Positions 9,088 to 20,809 of a DNA stretch of 64,000 bases are shown in pieces. This stretch comes from Blastomonas sp. Lineage in GTDB: Bacteria; Pseudomonadota; Alphaproteobacteria; Sphingomonadales; Sphingomonadaceae. Numbering within the stretch: the stretch's first letter is position 1; each line of letters opens with the position of its first letter. The DNA is taken from NCBI RefSeq assembly GCF_030373265.1, contig NZ_JAUCZC010000009.1, forward strand, positions 1-64,000, read 5' to 3'. The notes below the pieces were generated by a model, which searched no databases, was not told the DNA's origin, and saw only the letters and a list, made by a program, of their open reading frames with translations. Position numbers and translations under genes: made by a program.

Positions 9088-9122
9088 AGGGTTGCGCGGT
9101 CCCACTCGGGCGGCGCAACCCT
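9088..9122. terminator. Hairpin between convergent genes
   Basis: Perfect 10-bp arms AGGGTTGCGC and GCGCAACCCT with a 15-base loop, in the 62-base gap between the convergent haloperoxidase and aldehyde dehydrogenase genes. There is no clear T-run on either side, so a bidirectional terminator is plausible but not certain. Confidence 0.45.
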
Positions 9123-9130
9123 CTGGCGGA

Positions 9131-10564
<1,434 letters not shown>

Positions 10565-10580
10565 AGCGGGTCCCTTATAG

Positions 10581-10697
10581 CCCTCTCCCCTTCAGGGGAG
10601 AGGGTTGGGAGAGGGGGCCGCCCTCCCCCTTGGCATGAAGCGGGAAGCGGGAAGTCCATTCCCCTCTCCCCGGCCCTCTCCCCTGAAGGGGAGAGGG
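10581..10697. repeat. Nested palindromic repeat (two 24-base units)
   Basis: Two 24-base units lie at 10581-10604 and 10674-10697. Each is itself a palindrome: arms CCCTCTCCCC / GGGGAGAGGG around TTCA in the left unit and TGAA in the right. The units are therefore exact reverse complements of each other. The 69 bases between them are also purine/pyrimidine-biased. It looks like a REP/BIME-type dispersed element in the gap between two co-oriented genes. Confidence 0.75.
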
Positions 10698-10707
10698 GGA
10701 TTTCTGT

Positions 10708-12354
<1,647 letters not shown>

Positions 12355-12740
12355 GGATAACTCCCCCGGAAACCGAAATTGGCAGATTGTTGCAATCGTG
12401 CGACCGAAAGGATGACCGGGCGGTGCATTGTGCTTGGTGCCCGGGCGGAAAAAGCGTTGCGAAACCATGGACTCCGCAGCCCAAGCCCCGTGTGACCCAA
12501 GGCATAACCCCAAATATTTGCCGAGTCACCCGCCAAAAGCCCGCATCGGATGCCCCGCGCGTTGCCGCGGTCGGGACCGGCCTTTGGGGCGCGGACCGGT
12601 GCCGCGTTCAAAGGCCTGTGAATGTTGGAATTGGCGCAGTATTATTGGGCATTAACCGATCATAACTTCATCTGCGCGTGCGATCGGATAAGCTATCGGC
12701 TGCGCGCGAAGCGTCGCCCCAGCACCGGAGGTCATTATAC
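12355..12740. other. Intergenic region between divergent genes
   Basis: 386 bases separate the TPP-enzyme gene from the muramidase gene, which read away from each other, so promoters for both should lie here. A more AT-rich patch around 12620-12675 is the best promoter candidate for the muramidase. I see no convincing ORF, repeat or structured RNA. Confidence 0.5.
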
Positions 12741-13508
12741 ATGGACCGGTCCCCTGTCTTTTCCGCGATCAAGGCGCTGCGCGCCGGAAAGCCTTTCACA
12801 CAGGCCGAGGTCGTCGCGGTCGACGGCCTGCTCGACACGCTGGGGATTGCGCGATCGACGGGCCCGGCGGCAACGGCGGCGAAGATCGGTCTGACCGCAG
12901 CGGACTTCCAGCAGGTCGCGACGGCCCTGGGCTGCACCATCGCCCAGATCCGCGCGGTGTGGGAGGTCGAAAGCGGCGGCGGCTGGTTCAAGGACGTGCG
13001 CGCCGATATTCTCGCGCTCGACGGCCCCGGCGGGTTTCTCGATGGCCCGCATCTGCCCAAGATCCTGTTCGAAGCGCATATCTTCGACCGCTACACCGAA
13101 GGGAAATTCCGCGCGAGCCACCCCAATCTGTCGAGCGCGCGCTGGGACCGGAAGCTCTATATCGGCGGCCAGGGCGAATATGTCCGGCTGTGGAAGGCGA
13201 TGGCGCTCGACCGCCAAGCCGCGCTGCTCTCAGCCTCGGTGGGCGGCGCGCAGATCATGGGGTTCAACCACAAGGCAGCGGGCTTCGAGACCGTCGAGGC
13301 GTTCTGGGACGCGATGAGGGTGTCAGAGGCCGCGCACCTCAACGCGTTCGCCGCGTTCATCACCTCCAAAAAGCTGGTGACCGCGCTCAAGGCGATCAGC
13401 AACGTCGCAGCGACCTGCATCGCCTTTGCCAAGGGCTATAACGGCGCGGGCTATGCCGCGAACAGTTATCACGTGAAGATCGCGGCGGCGCACGCCAGAT
13501 ACAGCTGA
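12741..13508 (+). CDS. Endolysin-type N-acetylmuramidase (DUF3380)
   Basis: Peptidoglycan hydrolase of the family found as phage endolysins. The ATG at 12741 follows GGAGGTC, which fixes the start (255 residues). The catalytic region begins VWEVESGGGWF with candidate catalytic Glu at residues 75 and 77, followed by LPKILFEAHIFDRYT, GQGEYVRLWKAM, GGAQIMGFNHKAAGF and a C-terminal FAKGYNGAGYAANSYH. No signal peptide, holin or phage gene is nearby, so export would need another route, or the gene is a domesticated phage gene. It is convergent with the hydroxyacid dehydrogenase gene. Confidence 0.85.
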   Translation: MDRSPVFSAIKALRAGKPFTQAEVVAVDGLLDTLGIARSTGPAATAAKIGLTAADFQQVATALGCTIAQIRAVWEVESGGGWFKDVRADILALDGPGGFLDGPHLPKILFEAHIFDRYTEGKFRASHPNLSSARWDRKLYIGGQGEYVRLWKAMALDRQAALLSASVGGAQIMGFNHKAAGFETVEAFWDAMRVSEAAHLNAFAAFITSKKLVTALKAISNVAATCIAFAKGYNGAGYAANSYHVKIAAAHARYS

Positions 13509-13523
13509 GCGCCGAGCGCGCGA

Positions 13524-14468
13524 TCAGTAACCCAGCGCCAGGTCGACCTCGTTGACCAGCGCCTCGCCGCGCACGTAACGGCCAAGGTTGTCCGCGAACA
13601 GCGCCGCCGACCGCTGGAACATGCGGGTCTGCGCGCGGCCCGACAGGTGCATCGAAATCTGCACGTTGGGCAGCGTCCACAGTTCGTGATCGGCAGGCAG
13701 CGGCTCGGGCGTGGTGACATCGAGGAACGCGCCGGCGATGCTCTTGGCCTTGAGCGCGGCGATCAGCGCGTCCTGATCGACGCACTCGCCGCGCGCGATG
13801 TTCACCAGAATCGCCTCGGGCTTCATCGCCGCCAGTTCCGCCTCGCCGATCAGCGCATCGGTCTCGCGCGTCGCCGGCGTGGCGACGACCACCCAGTCAT
13901 AGTCCCCGATCCTGCTGCGCCAGTCGTCCGCACCCAACACGCCTTCGCCCGGCCGCGCGGTGCGCGCAACGCCGGTCACCGCGACGCCGAACCCCTTGAG
14001 CCGCTCGCCGATCGCCGCTCCGATCGCGCCATAGCCGATGATCAGCGCGCGGGTCTCGAACAGTTCGATCGTGCCCGGCGAGGCCCACAGCCATTCCTTG
14101 CGGTCGGCGGCGCGCACGACATCGGCATAGCACTTGGCCATGCTCAGCATCCCCAGCACCGCATATTCGGCGACCGCAATCGTATTGATGCCGACGCCGT
14201 TGGTGACGCGGGTGGCGCGCGCGGTCAGTTGCTCGACCGGGAAGTGGTCGAGCCCGGCATACAGCGTCGAGACCCATTTGAGCTGCGTTCCGGCGAGCAT
14301 CACATCGCGCATTGCCTGCTTGTCGTGCATGTCGACCCAGGCGATGTCCGCATCGGCCACCTCGCGCACCGCCTCTTCGGTCGAACCGATCCAGGCGACG
14401 TCTACGCCCTGAGGGATCGAGCTTTCCAGGAACGGGCGCACCAGCGCGGAAATTACGGCCTTGGTCAT
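13524..14468 (-). CDS. D-2-hydroxyacid dehydrogenase
   Basis: NAD(P)-dependent reduction of a 2-oxoacid to a D-2-hydroxyacid (glyoxylate/hydroxypyruvate reductase-like). The Rossmann motif is GYGAIGAAIGERLKGFG. The substrate Arg is in NIARGECVDQDAL, the Glu in TTPEPLP, and the C-terminal HLSG places the catalytic His. 314 residues, normal for the family. The substrate cannot be told from sequence. Its gene is convergent with the muramidase gene and downstream of cysS on the same strand. Confidence 0.85.
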   Translation of the reverse strand: MTKAVISALVRPFLESSIPQGVDVAWIGSTEEAVREVADADIAWVDMHDKQAMRDVMLAGTQLKWVSTLYAGLDHFPVEQLTARATRVTNGVGINTIAVAEYAVLGMLSMAKCYADVVRAADRKEWLWASPGTIELFETRALIIGYGAIGAAIGERLKGFGVAVTGVARTARPGEGVLGADDWRSRIGDYDWVVVATPATRETDALIGEAELAAMKPEAILVNIARGECVDQDALIAALKAKSIAGAFLDVTTPEPLPADHELWTLPNVQISMHLSGRAQTRMFQRSAALFADNLGRYVRGEALVNEVDLALGY

Positions 14469-14556
14469 GCTCTCTCCTGTTCAGGCAAACGCACCGCTAC
14501 CTGTTCTCCGGCCGCCGCCGGAATCCAGAGCGGTTGTGGCGCAATCCGACTCCTGG

Positions 14557-14660
14557 GCTCCGGCTTTCGCCGGAGAACGAACCCTACCCGTCTGTCCCGA
14601 GCGAAGTCGAGGGACGTGTTCGCCGACGGTAGCGTGTACGTCCCTCGACTTCGCTCGGGA
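14557..14660. repeat. Intergenic palindromic repeats with a 22-bp perfect inverted repeat
   Basis: A perfect 22-bp inverted repeat has arms at 14595-14616 (TCCCGAGCGAAGTCGAGGGA plus CG) and 14639-14660 with a 22-base loop. Just before it is a smaller hairpin, CTCCGG...CCGGAG (14558-14575). The GAGCGAAGTCGA core resembles repeats found in many copies in sphingomonad genomes. It lies in the 221-base gap between cysS and the dehydrogenase gene and probably forms a transcript-end hairpin for cysS. Confidence 0.7.
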
Positions 14661-14689
14661 ACTCGGGAATGTTGTATCCAAAGAGCGCG

Positions 14690-16165
14690 CTAGACCTCGA
14701 TCCGCCACTCCCAGCCGAGCGGATCACCATCCATCACCTCGATACCCGCGCTGGTCAACTCGTCGCGGATCGCATCGGATGCCGCGAAGTTCTTGTCGGC
14801 GCGGGCCTCCTTGCGCAGCTTCAGCAGGCGCTCGACGTCGGCCTCGTCGATGGTCGCCGCCGCCGGGCGAAGGCGCAGGTCTGCACGCTCAAGCGCCAGC
14901 AGCCCAAAGCCCAGCACGGCGTCCATCGCGGCAATCACTGCCAGTCGCTGCCCTGCATCGACCTTCTTCTGCGCCAGCACCTCGTCGAGCACAGTGAGCG
15001 CCTTCGACGTGTTCAAGTCATCGGATACCGCAGCGTCGAAATCGCCCAGCAGCTGGACCAGACGCGGATGATCGACCGTATCGGCCGCGCTCGCGCCCGA
15101 TCGCAAGGCAGCGACCGCCATCACCAGCCGCTTCAATCGCGTCAGTGCCGCGAGCAGATTGTCCCAACTGAACTCGAGCTCGCTGCGGTAATGCGCCTGC
15201 AGGCACATCAGCCGATACGCAAGCGGGTGGAACCCCTTGTCGATGAGCAACTGCAGCCGGAGGAACTCTCCGGACGACTTCGACATCTTGCCGGTGCGGT
15301 CGATCAGGAAGTTGTTGTGCATCCAGATCTTGGCGCCGGAGTTTCGCGGATCATCCAGACCATTAGTGCAGCAGAATGCCTGATTCTGGGCGATTTCATT
15401 GGGATGATGAATTTCGCGATGGTCGATACCGCCGGTATGGATGTCGAAGGGGAAGCCGAGCAGTTTTTCTCCCATCACCGAGCACTCCAGGTGCCAGCCC
15501 GGGGCACCCCGGCCCCAGGGCGAATCCCACTCCATCTGCCGCGTCTCGCCGATGGGTGTCTTGCGCCAGATCGCAAAGTCAGCAGCGTTGCGCTTGCCTT
15601 CCACGCCCTCGATCCGGCCCTCACCGTCCTCGGTCACCGCGCGCGCCAGGCGGCCATAATCGGCCACGGTCGTTACATCGAAATAGAGCCCGCTGTCCAA
15701 CTCATAGCAGTGCTTGTCGGCCATCGACTTGCCCCACTCGATCATCGCCCCGACATATTCGGTCGCACGCGGATGCTGCTTGGGCTGGACGTTCAAGCGG
15801 GCCAGATCGCGCTCGAAATCCTCCTGATAGAAGCGCGCGATATCCCACGCAGACTTGCCCTCACGCGCCGCCATGCGTTCCATCTTGTCCTCGCCCTCAT
15901 CGGCGTCGGACGTCAAATGGCCGACATCGGTGATGTTGATGACATGGGTGAGCTTGTAGGCCTTCCATTGCAACGTGCGTCCCAGCGTATCGGCGAAAAC
16001 ATAGGCACGCATGTTTCCGATGTGCTGGTAATTATACACCGTGGGCCCGCAGCTATAGACCCGCGCCTCGCCCGGGTGGACGGGCTCGAACGGCTCTAGC
16101 GAACGCGTCAGGCTGTTGAACAGCACCAAAGGTGCCTTGTCGGATGAAGGTGCGGACTGGGTCAT
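14690..16165 (-). CDS. cysS: Cysteinyl-tRNA synthetase
   Basis: Class I synthetase that charges tRNA-Cys. The start at 16165 (MTQSAPSSDKAP) is chosen over an upstream start because family similarity begins just after it (LVLFNSLTRSLEPFEP). Zinc-binding Cys is in SCGPTVYN, followed by the HIGH-equivalent HIGN, the zinc/substrate region around LECS and GGIDHREIHHPNE, and KMSKS in GKMSKSSGEF. 491 residues, full length. Confidence 0.97.
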   Translation of the reverse strand: MTQSAPSSDKAPLVLFNSLTRSLEPFEPVHPGEARVYSCGPTVYNYQHIGNMRAYVFADTLGRTLQWKAYKLTHVINITDVGHLTSDADEGEDKMERMAAREGKSAWDIARFYQEDFERDLARLNVQPKQHPRATEYVGAMIEWGKSMADKHCYELDSGLYFDVTTVADYGRLARAVTEDGEGRIEGVEGKRNAADFAIWRKTPIGETRQMEWDSPWGRGAPGWHLECSVMGEKLLGFPFDIHTGGIDHREIHHPNEIAQNQAFCCTNGLDDPRNSGAKIWMHNNFLIDRTGKMSKSSGEFLRLQLLIDKGFHPLAYRLMCLQAHYRSELEFSWDNLLAALTRLKRLVMAVAALRSGASAADTVDHPRLVQLLGDFDAAVSDDLNTSKALTVLDEVLAQKKVDAGQRLAVIAAMDAVLGFGLLALERADLRLRPAAATIDEADVERLLKLRKEARADKNFAASDAIRDELTSAGIEVMDGDPLGWEWRIEV

Positions 16166-16222
16166 GACCCCCTGCCCTTGCCTGCAAACCGCGCGGGCCG
16201 TCAAGCACCATGGCGCGGATAC

Positions 16223-16264
16223 AAAAACCCCGCCCGGGCCGGTCGCAGCGGCCCGGGCGGGGTT
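16223..16264 (-). terminator. Rho-independent terminator of the CHASE2 cyclase / FecR-like operon
   Basis: A 15-bp perfect stem (arms 16226-16240 and 16250-16264, core CCCCGCCCGGGCC) with a 9-base loop is followed on the minus strand by a run of five T (16227-16223). It lies 14 bases past the stop of the secreted protein gene at 16279, so it ends the cyclase/FecR-like transcript before cysS. Confidence 0.85.
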
Positions 16265-16278
16265 GAAACGCGATCAGA

Positions 16279-17070
16279 TCAGCGGTCGCCGCTGGTTGCG
16301 GTATCTGGTTCGATCGCTGCCATGGATTCGACCAAGAGGCTGAGCTGATTCTCGCAACCATTCTCGATCAGCGTTCCGGCAACCTCGTCGATCTCGGTGG
16401 GTACGCTGGGCAGCACGACCAGGTCGATCTTCTTCGCCGCGCCGTCGGGTCCGGTCAGCGTGTAGCTCGAACCGCTCACCACCGGGACCTCGGCGAACGG
16501 CCACACGCGGTTGCCCGATCCCTTCTTCCACAAGAGGTCGGCCGAGGCACCGCCGGTGCCGGACAGCTTGAGGTTGACGTCATCCGCCACGCTCGAGCGC
16601 CAGAACAGCAGCCGGTTGGGCTCAGCCACACAGAACTTGCCCGCCTTGCTGGCATCAATGAACCACAGATTGGGGCTGCGCGGCGCTGCAGGCTTGGCTT
16701 CGGACGGGGCACCGCGAACGGCTCCGGTGCGGGTCCGGCTGGCTCCGCCGCTGGTCGACAGCAGGCTGGCGATCTGCGTGCTCTGCGTCTGGTCGCGCTT
16801 GACCGCGCCATCGAGCGTGAAGGTGCCGGGGCCGGAAAGAACGCGCGTTCCCGCCTTGTCGAGCACAGTTACGCGGTCGCTGGCCTTGAGCACCACCTTG
16901 GTGTTGGCGGGCAGCTTCTTGCCGGCGGGATATTGCGCCGCCGAGGGCCCCGCCGATCGGACGACCATCGATTGCGCGATGGCGGCACCGCTTGCGGTAA
17001 TCCCCAAAGTTAAGACTGCACCCAACGCAAGCGCCCGGCGAAGTACGGACTTCCTTTCAACCGAGAACAT
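16279..17070 (-). CDS. Secreted FecR-like protein, partner of CHASE2 cyclase
   Basis: 263 residues with a clear signal peptide (basic start, ALALGAVLTLGITASGAAIAQS) after an AAAGGAG ribosome site at 17070. The part after the signal (KLPANTKVVLKASDRVTVLDKAGTRVLSGPG) resembles the beta-rich FecR fold; the rest has no motif I recognise. It overlaps the 3' end of the cyclase gene by 14 bases, so the two are co-transcribed. An envelope partner of the extracytoplasmic CHASE2 domain is an inference from this context. Confidence 0.65.
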   Translation of the reverse strand: MFSVERKSVLRRALALGAVLTLGITASGAAIAQSMVVRSAGPSAAQYPAGKKLPANTKVVLKASDRVTVLDKAGTRVLSGPGTFTLDGAVKRDQTQSTQIASLLSTSGGASRTRTGAVRGAPSEAKPAAPRSPNLWFIDASKAGKFCVAEPNRLLFWRSSVADDVNLKLSGTGGASADLLWKKGSGNRVWPFAEVPVVSGSSYTLTGPDGAAKKIDLVVLPSVPTEIDEVAGTLIENGCENQLSLLVESMAAIEPDTATSGDR

Positions 17071-19093
17071 AGCTTTCTCCTTTTTGTGTCTGACCAAGTC
17101 GCTTGAACAGATTCGCGATGGCCTCTTCTTGCCCCAATGCTTCAAGCCGTGTTGTGAGTTGAACCACAGCGGCCAAATCACCTGCCTGGTGGGCCGCCAC
17201 CAGCTCCCCGATACTGGTGCGTTCGCTGACCGGCATGTCCGGCGCGGGTTCGAATATATCCACCGGCTTGGCGCGCCCTCTTAGCACAATCCGCCCCATC
17301 GGACGATACCAGTCGAGCCCGGAACGCTCCGCTGCCTCGCGGCTGACCAGCACGCGGGTATCGAGATTCTTGTTGGCCGCCTCCAGCCGCGCGGCGGTGT
17401 TCATGCTGTCGCCGAAGGCGGTGTACTGGATACGGCCCTCGCCGCCGAAATTGCCGACGATCGCCTCGCCGAAATGCACGCCCACCCGGGTGCGGCCGAT
17501 CGGCGGCACGCCTTCGGGCGCGCTGCGGCGGAAATCCTCGCCCGCTTCATACATCGCCCACGCGGCGCGGACCGCGCGCTCGCCATCGTCGGGAAAGCTG
17601 ATCGGCGCGCCCCAGAAGGCGACCACCGCATCGCCGACGAACTTGTCGAGCGTGCCGCCATATTGCAGCACCACGTCTGCCAGCCGGTCGAGATAATCGT
17701 TGAGCAGCAACGCCACCATTTCCGGCTCGATCGCGTGGGTCAGCTTGGTGAACCCTTCCAGATCGGTGAACACGCAGAAGATCTCGCGCTTCTCGCCGTG
17801 CAGCGCCAGTTTGTCGGGGTCCTTGAGGATCTCCGCCGCCACCGAGCGGGGCAGATATTTGCCCAAAGCGTTCTGCGCGAAGGCGCGCTGCTTGGAGCCG
17901 ACCACACGCGCCGCCGCGCCGACCGAGGTATAGGCAAGCAGCCATCCCGTCGCCCAGCCGAAGCTCGGCAGATTGAGCGTATCGAAACCCTGATGTTGCA
18001 GGATGAACGGCACGGTGATGAAGAACAGGATCTGCGACCCCAGCAGCAACCCCATGATCCACGCGCGCGCCTGGCTGATCGCGGTGGCGCAGCCCGCGAT
18101 CACCACGACGAAGGCGATCACCCACAGCGACCAGCCGGGAGACGCAAACGGCTGATCGTTATCGAGCAGCTGCGACATCATGTGCGCGTGCACTTCCAGC
18201 CCGATCATCTGCGATTCGCCGGTGACGACATCGCCGATGCGGGTCAACGGGGTGTCGAACTTGTCGAAGTCGACGAAATCGCCCCCGATCAGGATGTGCT
18301 TGCCGGCGACCTCGCTGGCCAGGAACTCGGCGCTGGCGGAGTCGGCGAACAGATCGATCGGCAGCTTGTTGATCACCGGACGGTCCGACGACAGCGGCAG
18401 CCGGAAGCGAATGGCGCCGCGATAATCGGCAAAGGCGGCATTGGGCGGCGTCATCGCGCGCACCATGATCGGCGGCAGGTTCTTCGGCTGGTCAGGCCAG
18501 CGCCGCGCCACGCCATCGGCATCGGTCAGCAGACGGATGCTGGTGGGCACCGTCTTGTCGGTCGTGACATCCTTGAGGAACTGCTCGAGAAATTCCTGCT
18601 GACGAAACTGGATCGCCTCGGTGTTGGTATCGTTCGAGGCATAAGCGACATGGGTGGGCGTGGTCATCGATCGCAGCGCCGACTTGAGCGCCGCATCGTC
18701 GTCCTGCGGCTGATCGAACAGGATATCTATGCCGATCGATTTTGCGCCCATCGCGTCGAGATTCGTCAGCGCATTGGCCAGGATGGTGCGGTCCACCGGA
18801 GAACGCTGGCCGGTGTCGATCAGCGTGTCGTCGGTATAGACCACCATCAGGATGCGCGGGTCCTGGTCGACTTTCTGGGCAAAATTCGCCGCGCGCATGT
18901 CGTACATCGCGTTTTCGGCGTCGCCCAGCAGCGGCATCTGCGGGCTGAACCGGGCGACCGCGATGGCGAACACCAGAAAGCCCAAGGTCGCGAGCAGCCG
19001 CACAAGACCAAGCTGGCGGATCAATCGGCCGGCCGAACGCCCGACCTCGTCGCGGCTGGTCGGCGCGGATGCAGTGACGGGTTTCAATGCCAT
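17057..19093 (-). CDS. CHASE2-domain adenylate/guanylate cyclase
   Basis: Membrane class III nucleotide cyclase, 678 residues. After one N-terminal helix (about 31-48) comes a CHASE2 sensory domain (about 55-320, with VVYTDDTLIDTGQRSPVDR and GIDILFDQPQ), then three hydrophobic helices (about 325-400). The catalytic domain follows: metal-binding Asp444 in FCVFTDLEGFT, second Asp in DKFVGDAVVAFWGAP, and NTAARLEAANK. A basic C-terminal helix follows. cAMP is the more likely product, but specificity cannot be read with confidence. Its 3' end overlaps the secreted FecR-like gene. Confidence 0.9.
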   Translation of the reverse strand: MALKPVTASAPTSRDEVGRSAGRLIRQLGLVRLLATLGFLVFAIAVARFSPQMPLLGDAENAMYDMRAANFAQKVDQDPRILMVVYTDDTLIDTGQRSPVDRTILANALTNLDAMGAKSIGIDILFDQPQDDDAALKSALRSMTTPTHVAYASNDTNTEAIQFRQQEFLEQFLKDVTTDKTVPTSIRLLTDADGVARRWPDQPKNLPPIMVRAMTPPNAAFADYRGAIRFRLPLSSDRPVINKLPIDLFADSASAEFLASEVAGKHILIGGDFVDFDKFDTPLTRIGDVVTGESQMIGLEVHAHMMSQLLDNDQPFASPGWSLWVIAFVVVIAGCATAISQARAWIMGLLLGSQILFFITVPFILQHQGFDTLNLPSFGWATGWLLAYTSVGAAARVVGSKQRAFAQNALGKYLPRSVAAEILKDPDKLALHGEKREIFCVFTDLEGFTKLTHAIEPEMVALLLNDYLDRLADVVLQYGGTLDKFVGDAVVAFWGAPISFPDDGERAVRAAWAMYEAGEDFRRSAPEGVPPIGRTRVGVHFGEAIVGNFGGEGRIQYTAFGDSMNTAARLEAANKNLDTRVLVSREAAERSGLDWYRPMGRIVLRGRAKPVDIFEPAPDMPVSERTSIGELVAAHQAGDLAAVVQLTTRLEALGQEEAIANLFKRLGQTQKGESYVLG

Positions 19094-19414
19094 GATATCG
19101 GTTGCTGCCCCCCGGCGCGCTTGTACGAATCCCGGTCGCCAGCCTTAGCGCGCATTCGAAAGGGTGCAAATGCAGCCGGACCACGCGCGCGCATCGCCAC
19201 GGCGACGCAATCGCGCTGTATCCTGCATCCATGGAAGCCTTTGCGCATAGTCACACCCCGTCTGCCTCGCCGCAAATCCTGCGGCGGCAGATACTGTCCT
19301 CGGTGCGACCCGGTCGGATTCTATCGGCTGCTATAATCTCCCCAGGCCCGCGTGACCAGTTCCGCGGCGGGATGGACGCAGATTATCCGGCAGCCGATGA
19401 ATGCCGGCTGTCTG
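19094..19414. other. Intergenic region upstream of the cyclase gene
   Basis: 321 bases between the cyclase start and the 3' end of the nitroreductase gene, both on the minus strand. The cyclase promoter should lie here. I see no convincing ORF or strong repeat. Confidence 0.45.
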
Positions 19415-20086
19415 TCAGAACCCTCGAAATTCGATGGCATCGGTCAGGTCGACCCGCGGCACCGCGAAATTGTTGATCGGCGCATCGGGGTCGCGATAGC
19501 CCACCGCCATACCGGTGAAGAAGATATAGTCGTCGCTGATGCCTAGCAGCTCGCGCATGTAACTGCCATACATCGCCCAGATTTCCTGCGGGCAGCTGTC
19601 GAGCCCGGCTTCGCGGAGCAGCAGCATTACGGTCTGCAGCCACATCCCCATGTCGGACCATTGCGGCGACCCCATATAGGTGCGGCAATAGGTGAAGATC
19701 TGCACCGGCGCGCCGAAGCTGTCCCAGTTCTTGCCCATCTGTGCGATGCGCCCCGCAGCATCGTCCCGCGCGAGCCCCAAAGCATCGAACATCCTCTTGC
19801 CGACCAGCCGCCGCTGCTCCTCGTAGCGGCCTTCGAGGCCCTTGGGGTAGATGTCGTATTCCATCCCCGCGCCCATCGGCTCCTCGGCCGCCTTGGCCTT
19901 GATCTGGGCGGTGAGGTCAGCGAGCGGCTCGCCGGTCAGCACAATGGCGTGCCAGGGCTGGGTATTGCCCCCCGATGGCGAGCGCTGCGCCTTGGTCAGG
20001 ATCTCCGTGATCGTCTCGAGCGGCACCGCATCGGGCCTGAACTGGCGCACGGACCGACGGGTGGCAACGGCTTCGGATACGTTCAA
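19415..20086 (-). CDS. Nitroreductase-family flavoprotein
   Basis: FMN-dependent NAD(P)H oxidoreductase of the nitroreductase fold, 223 residues. The N-terminus has the FMN phosphate-binding RRSVRQF, then SPSGGNTQPWHAIV, and the C-terminal half has SDMGMWLQTVMLLLREAGLDSCP with GMAVGYRDPDAPIN near the end. The substrate is unknown. The gene stands alone. Confidence 0.88.
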   Translation of the reverse strand: MNVSEAVATRRSVRQFRPDAVPLETITEILTKAQRSPSGGNTQPWHAIVLTGEPLADLTAQIKAKAAEEPMGAGMEYDIYPKGLEGRYEEQRRLVGKRMFDALGLARDDAAGRIAQMGKNWDSFGAPVQIFTYCRTYMGSPQWSDMGMWLQTVMLLLREAGLDSCPQEIWAMYGSYMRELLGISDDYIFFTGMAVGYRDPDAPINNFAVPRVDLTDAIEFRGF

Positions 20087-20171
20087 GGCGGGTTCTCCAG
20101 ATCGGGATCAGTGATTTAATCGCTTGGTTAATCGCAGCAAACCGCTTTAGCAACACCTGATGCAGGTGCGT

Positions 20172-20507
20172 CTATTTGCCGAACATTTCGCGCAAAATGG
20201 CGAGCAATGCAGACAAAGCCGTCCCGTCGATCTTGCCAAGATTCTTTATACCCCGCGCCCTGTCTACCGCGCGCATCTGGTCAGGCAGTAAAAGGCCGTC
20301 GCGCCCCTGGAAGCAGACCTCCAGTCGGAAAGGCGCCTCAAATCCGCCACTCGTCATGGGAACGATGATCACCGTCTTAAGTCTTGCGTTCAGCACATCG
20401 GGGCTCACAATCACGCAGGGTCTGGTTTTCTGAATTTCAGCGCCGCGTGTCGGATCGAGCGCGAACAGCCAGACCTCTCCCTGCTGGGGGAAGGCGCGTT
20501 TCACCAC
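20172..20507 (-). CDS. mazF: MazF/PemK-family toxin
   Basis: Probable ribosome-independent mRNA endonuclease. The 111-residue SH3-like fold has the family opening GEVWLFALDPTRGAEIQKTRPCVIVSPD (the basic Arg and Thr of the active site included), VIIVPMTSG, and LLPDQMRAVDRARG. It overlaps the preceding antitoxin gene by 7 bases, as expected for a coupled toxin-antitoxin pair. Cleavage specificity cannot be told. Confidence 0.9.
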   Translation of the reverse strand: MVKRAFPQQGEVWLFALDPTRGAEIQKTRPCVIVSPDVLNARLKTVIIVPMTSGGFEAPFRLEVCFQGRDGLLLPDQMRAVDRARGIKNLGKIDGTALSALLAILREMFGK

Positions 20508-20761
20508 GTCAAGCTTTCGTCGTCATCGTTGGCAAAGCCAAGCCAGTCGGCCGACGCCTCATCGAGCTCGCTATCCCCGATGATCTGTGCCGCTTCTGCC
20601 CAGCCATGGTGACGGTCACGAACGATCGGCGTCGCCACCACGCGCCCGTTTTCAACGACGACGTCCATTTCGGTACCCGTGCTCACGCCCAGCTCGTCCA
20701 GAACTGGCTTGGGCAATATCATACCGGTGGAGTTACCCATTTTGCGAAGAGCAGATTTCAT
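20501..20761 (-). CDS. mazE: MazE/AbrB-type antitoxin
   Basis: 86 residues. The N-terminal swapped-hairpin DNA-binding domain (MKSALRKMGNSTGMILPKPVLDELG) is followed by an acidic toxin-binding tail (DSELDEASADWLGFANDDDESLTW). It lies directly before the toxin gene with a 7-base overlap and probably autorepresses at the dyad just upstream. Confidence 0.9.
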   Translation of the reverse strand: MKSALRKMGNSTGMILPKPVLDELGVSTGTEMDVVVENGRVVATPIVRDRHHGWAEAAQIIGDSELDEASADWLGFANDDDESLTW

Positions 20762-20770
20762 GGCCGAACT

Positions 20771-20789
20771 GTTATCACAAAGTTATAAC
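20771..20789. promoter_or_regulatory. Possible MazE operator
   Basis: Inverted repeat GTTAT-N9-ATAAC, starting 10 bases upstream of the antitoxin ATG. AbrB/MazE proteins usually bind short AT-rich dyads in this position. The assignment is positional. Confidence 0.35.
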
Positions 20790-20809
20790 ATAAGCAATGA
20801 GTCAGCTTG

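Noticed and set aside
17474-19336. 620-codon plus-strand frame opposite the cyclase gene
   Set aside because: Shadow of the cyclase gene; the cyclase and CHASE2 motifs are on the other strand.
20116-20131. TTAA-N8-TTAA as a CtrA site near the nitroreductase start
   Set aside because: The spacing is 8 rather than 7 bases. Similar pairs at 34682 (N5) and 51995 (N12) were dropped for the same reason.
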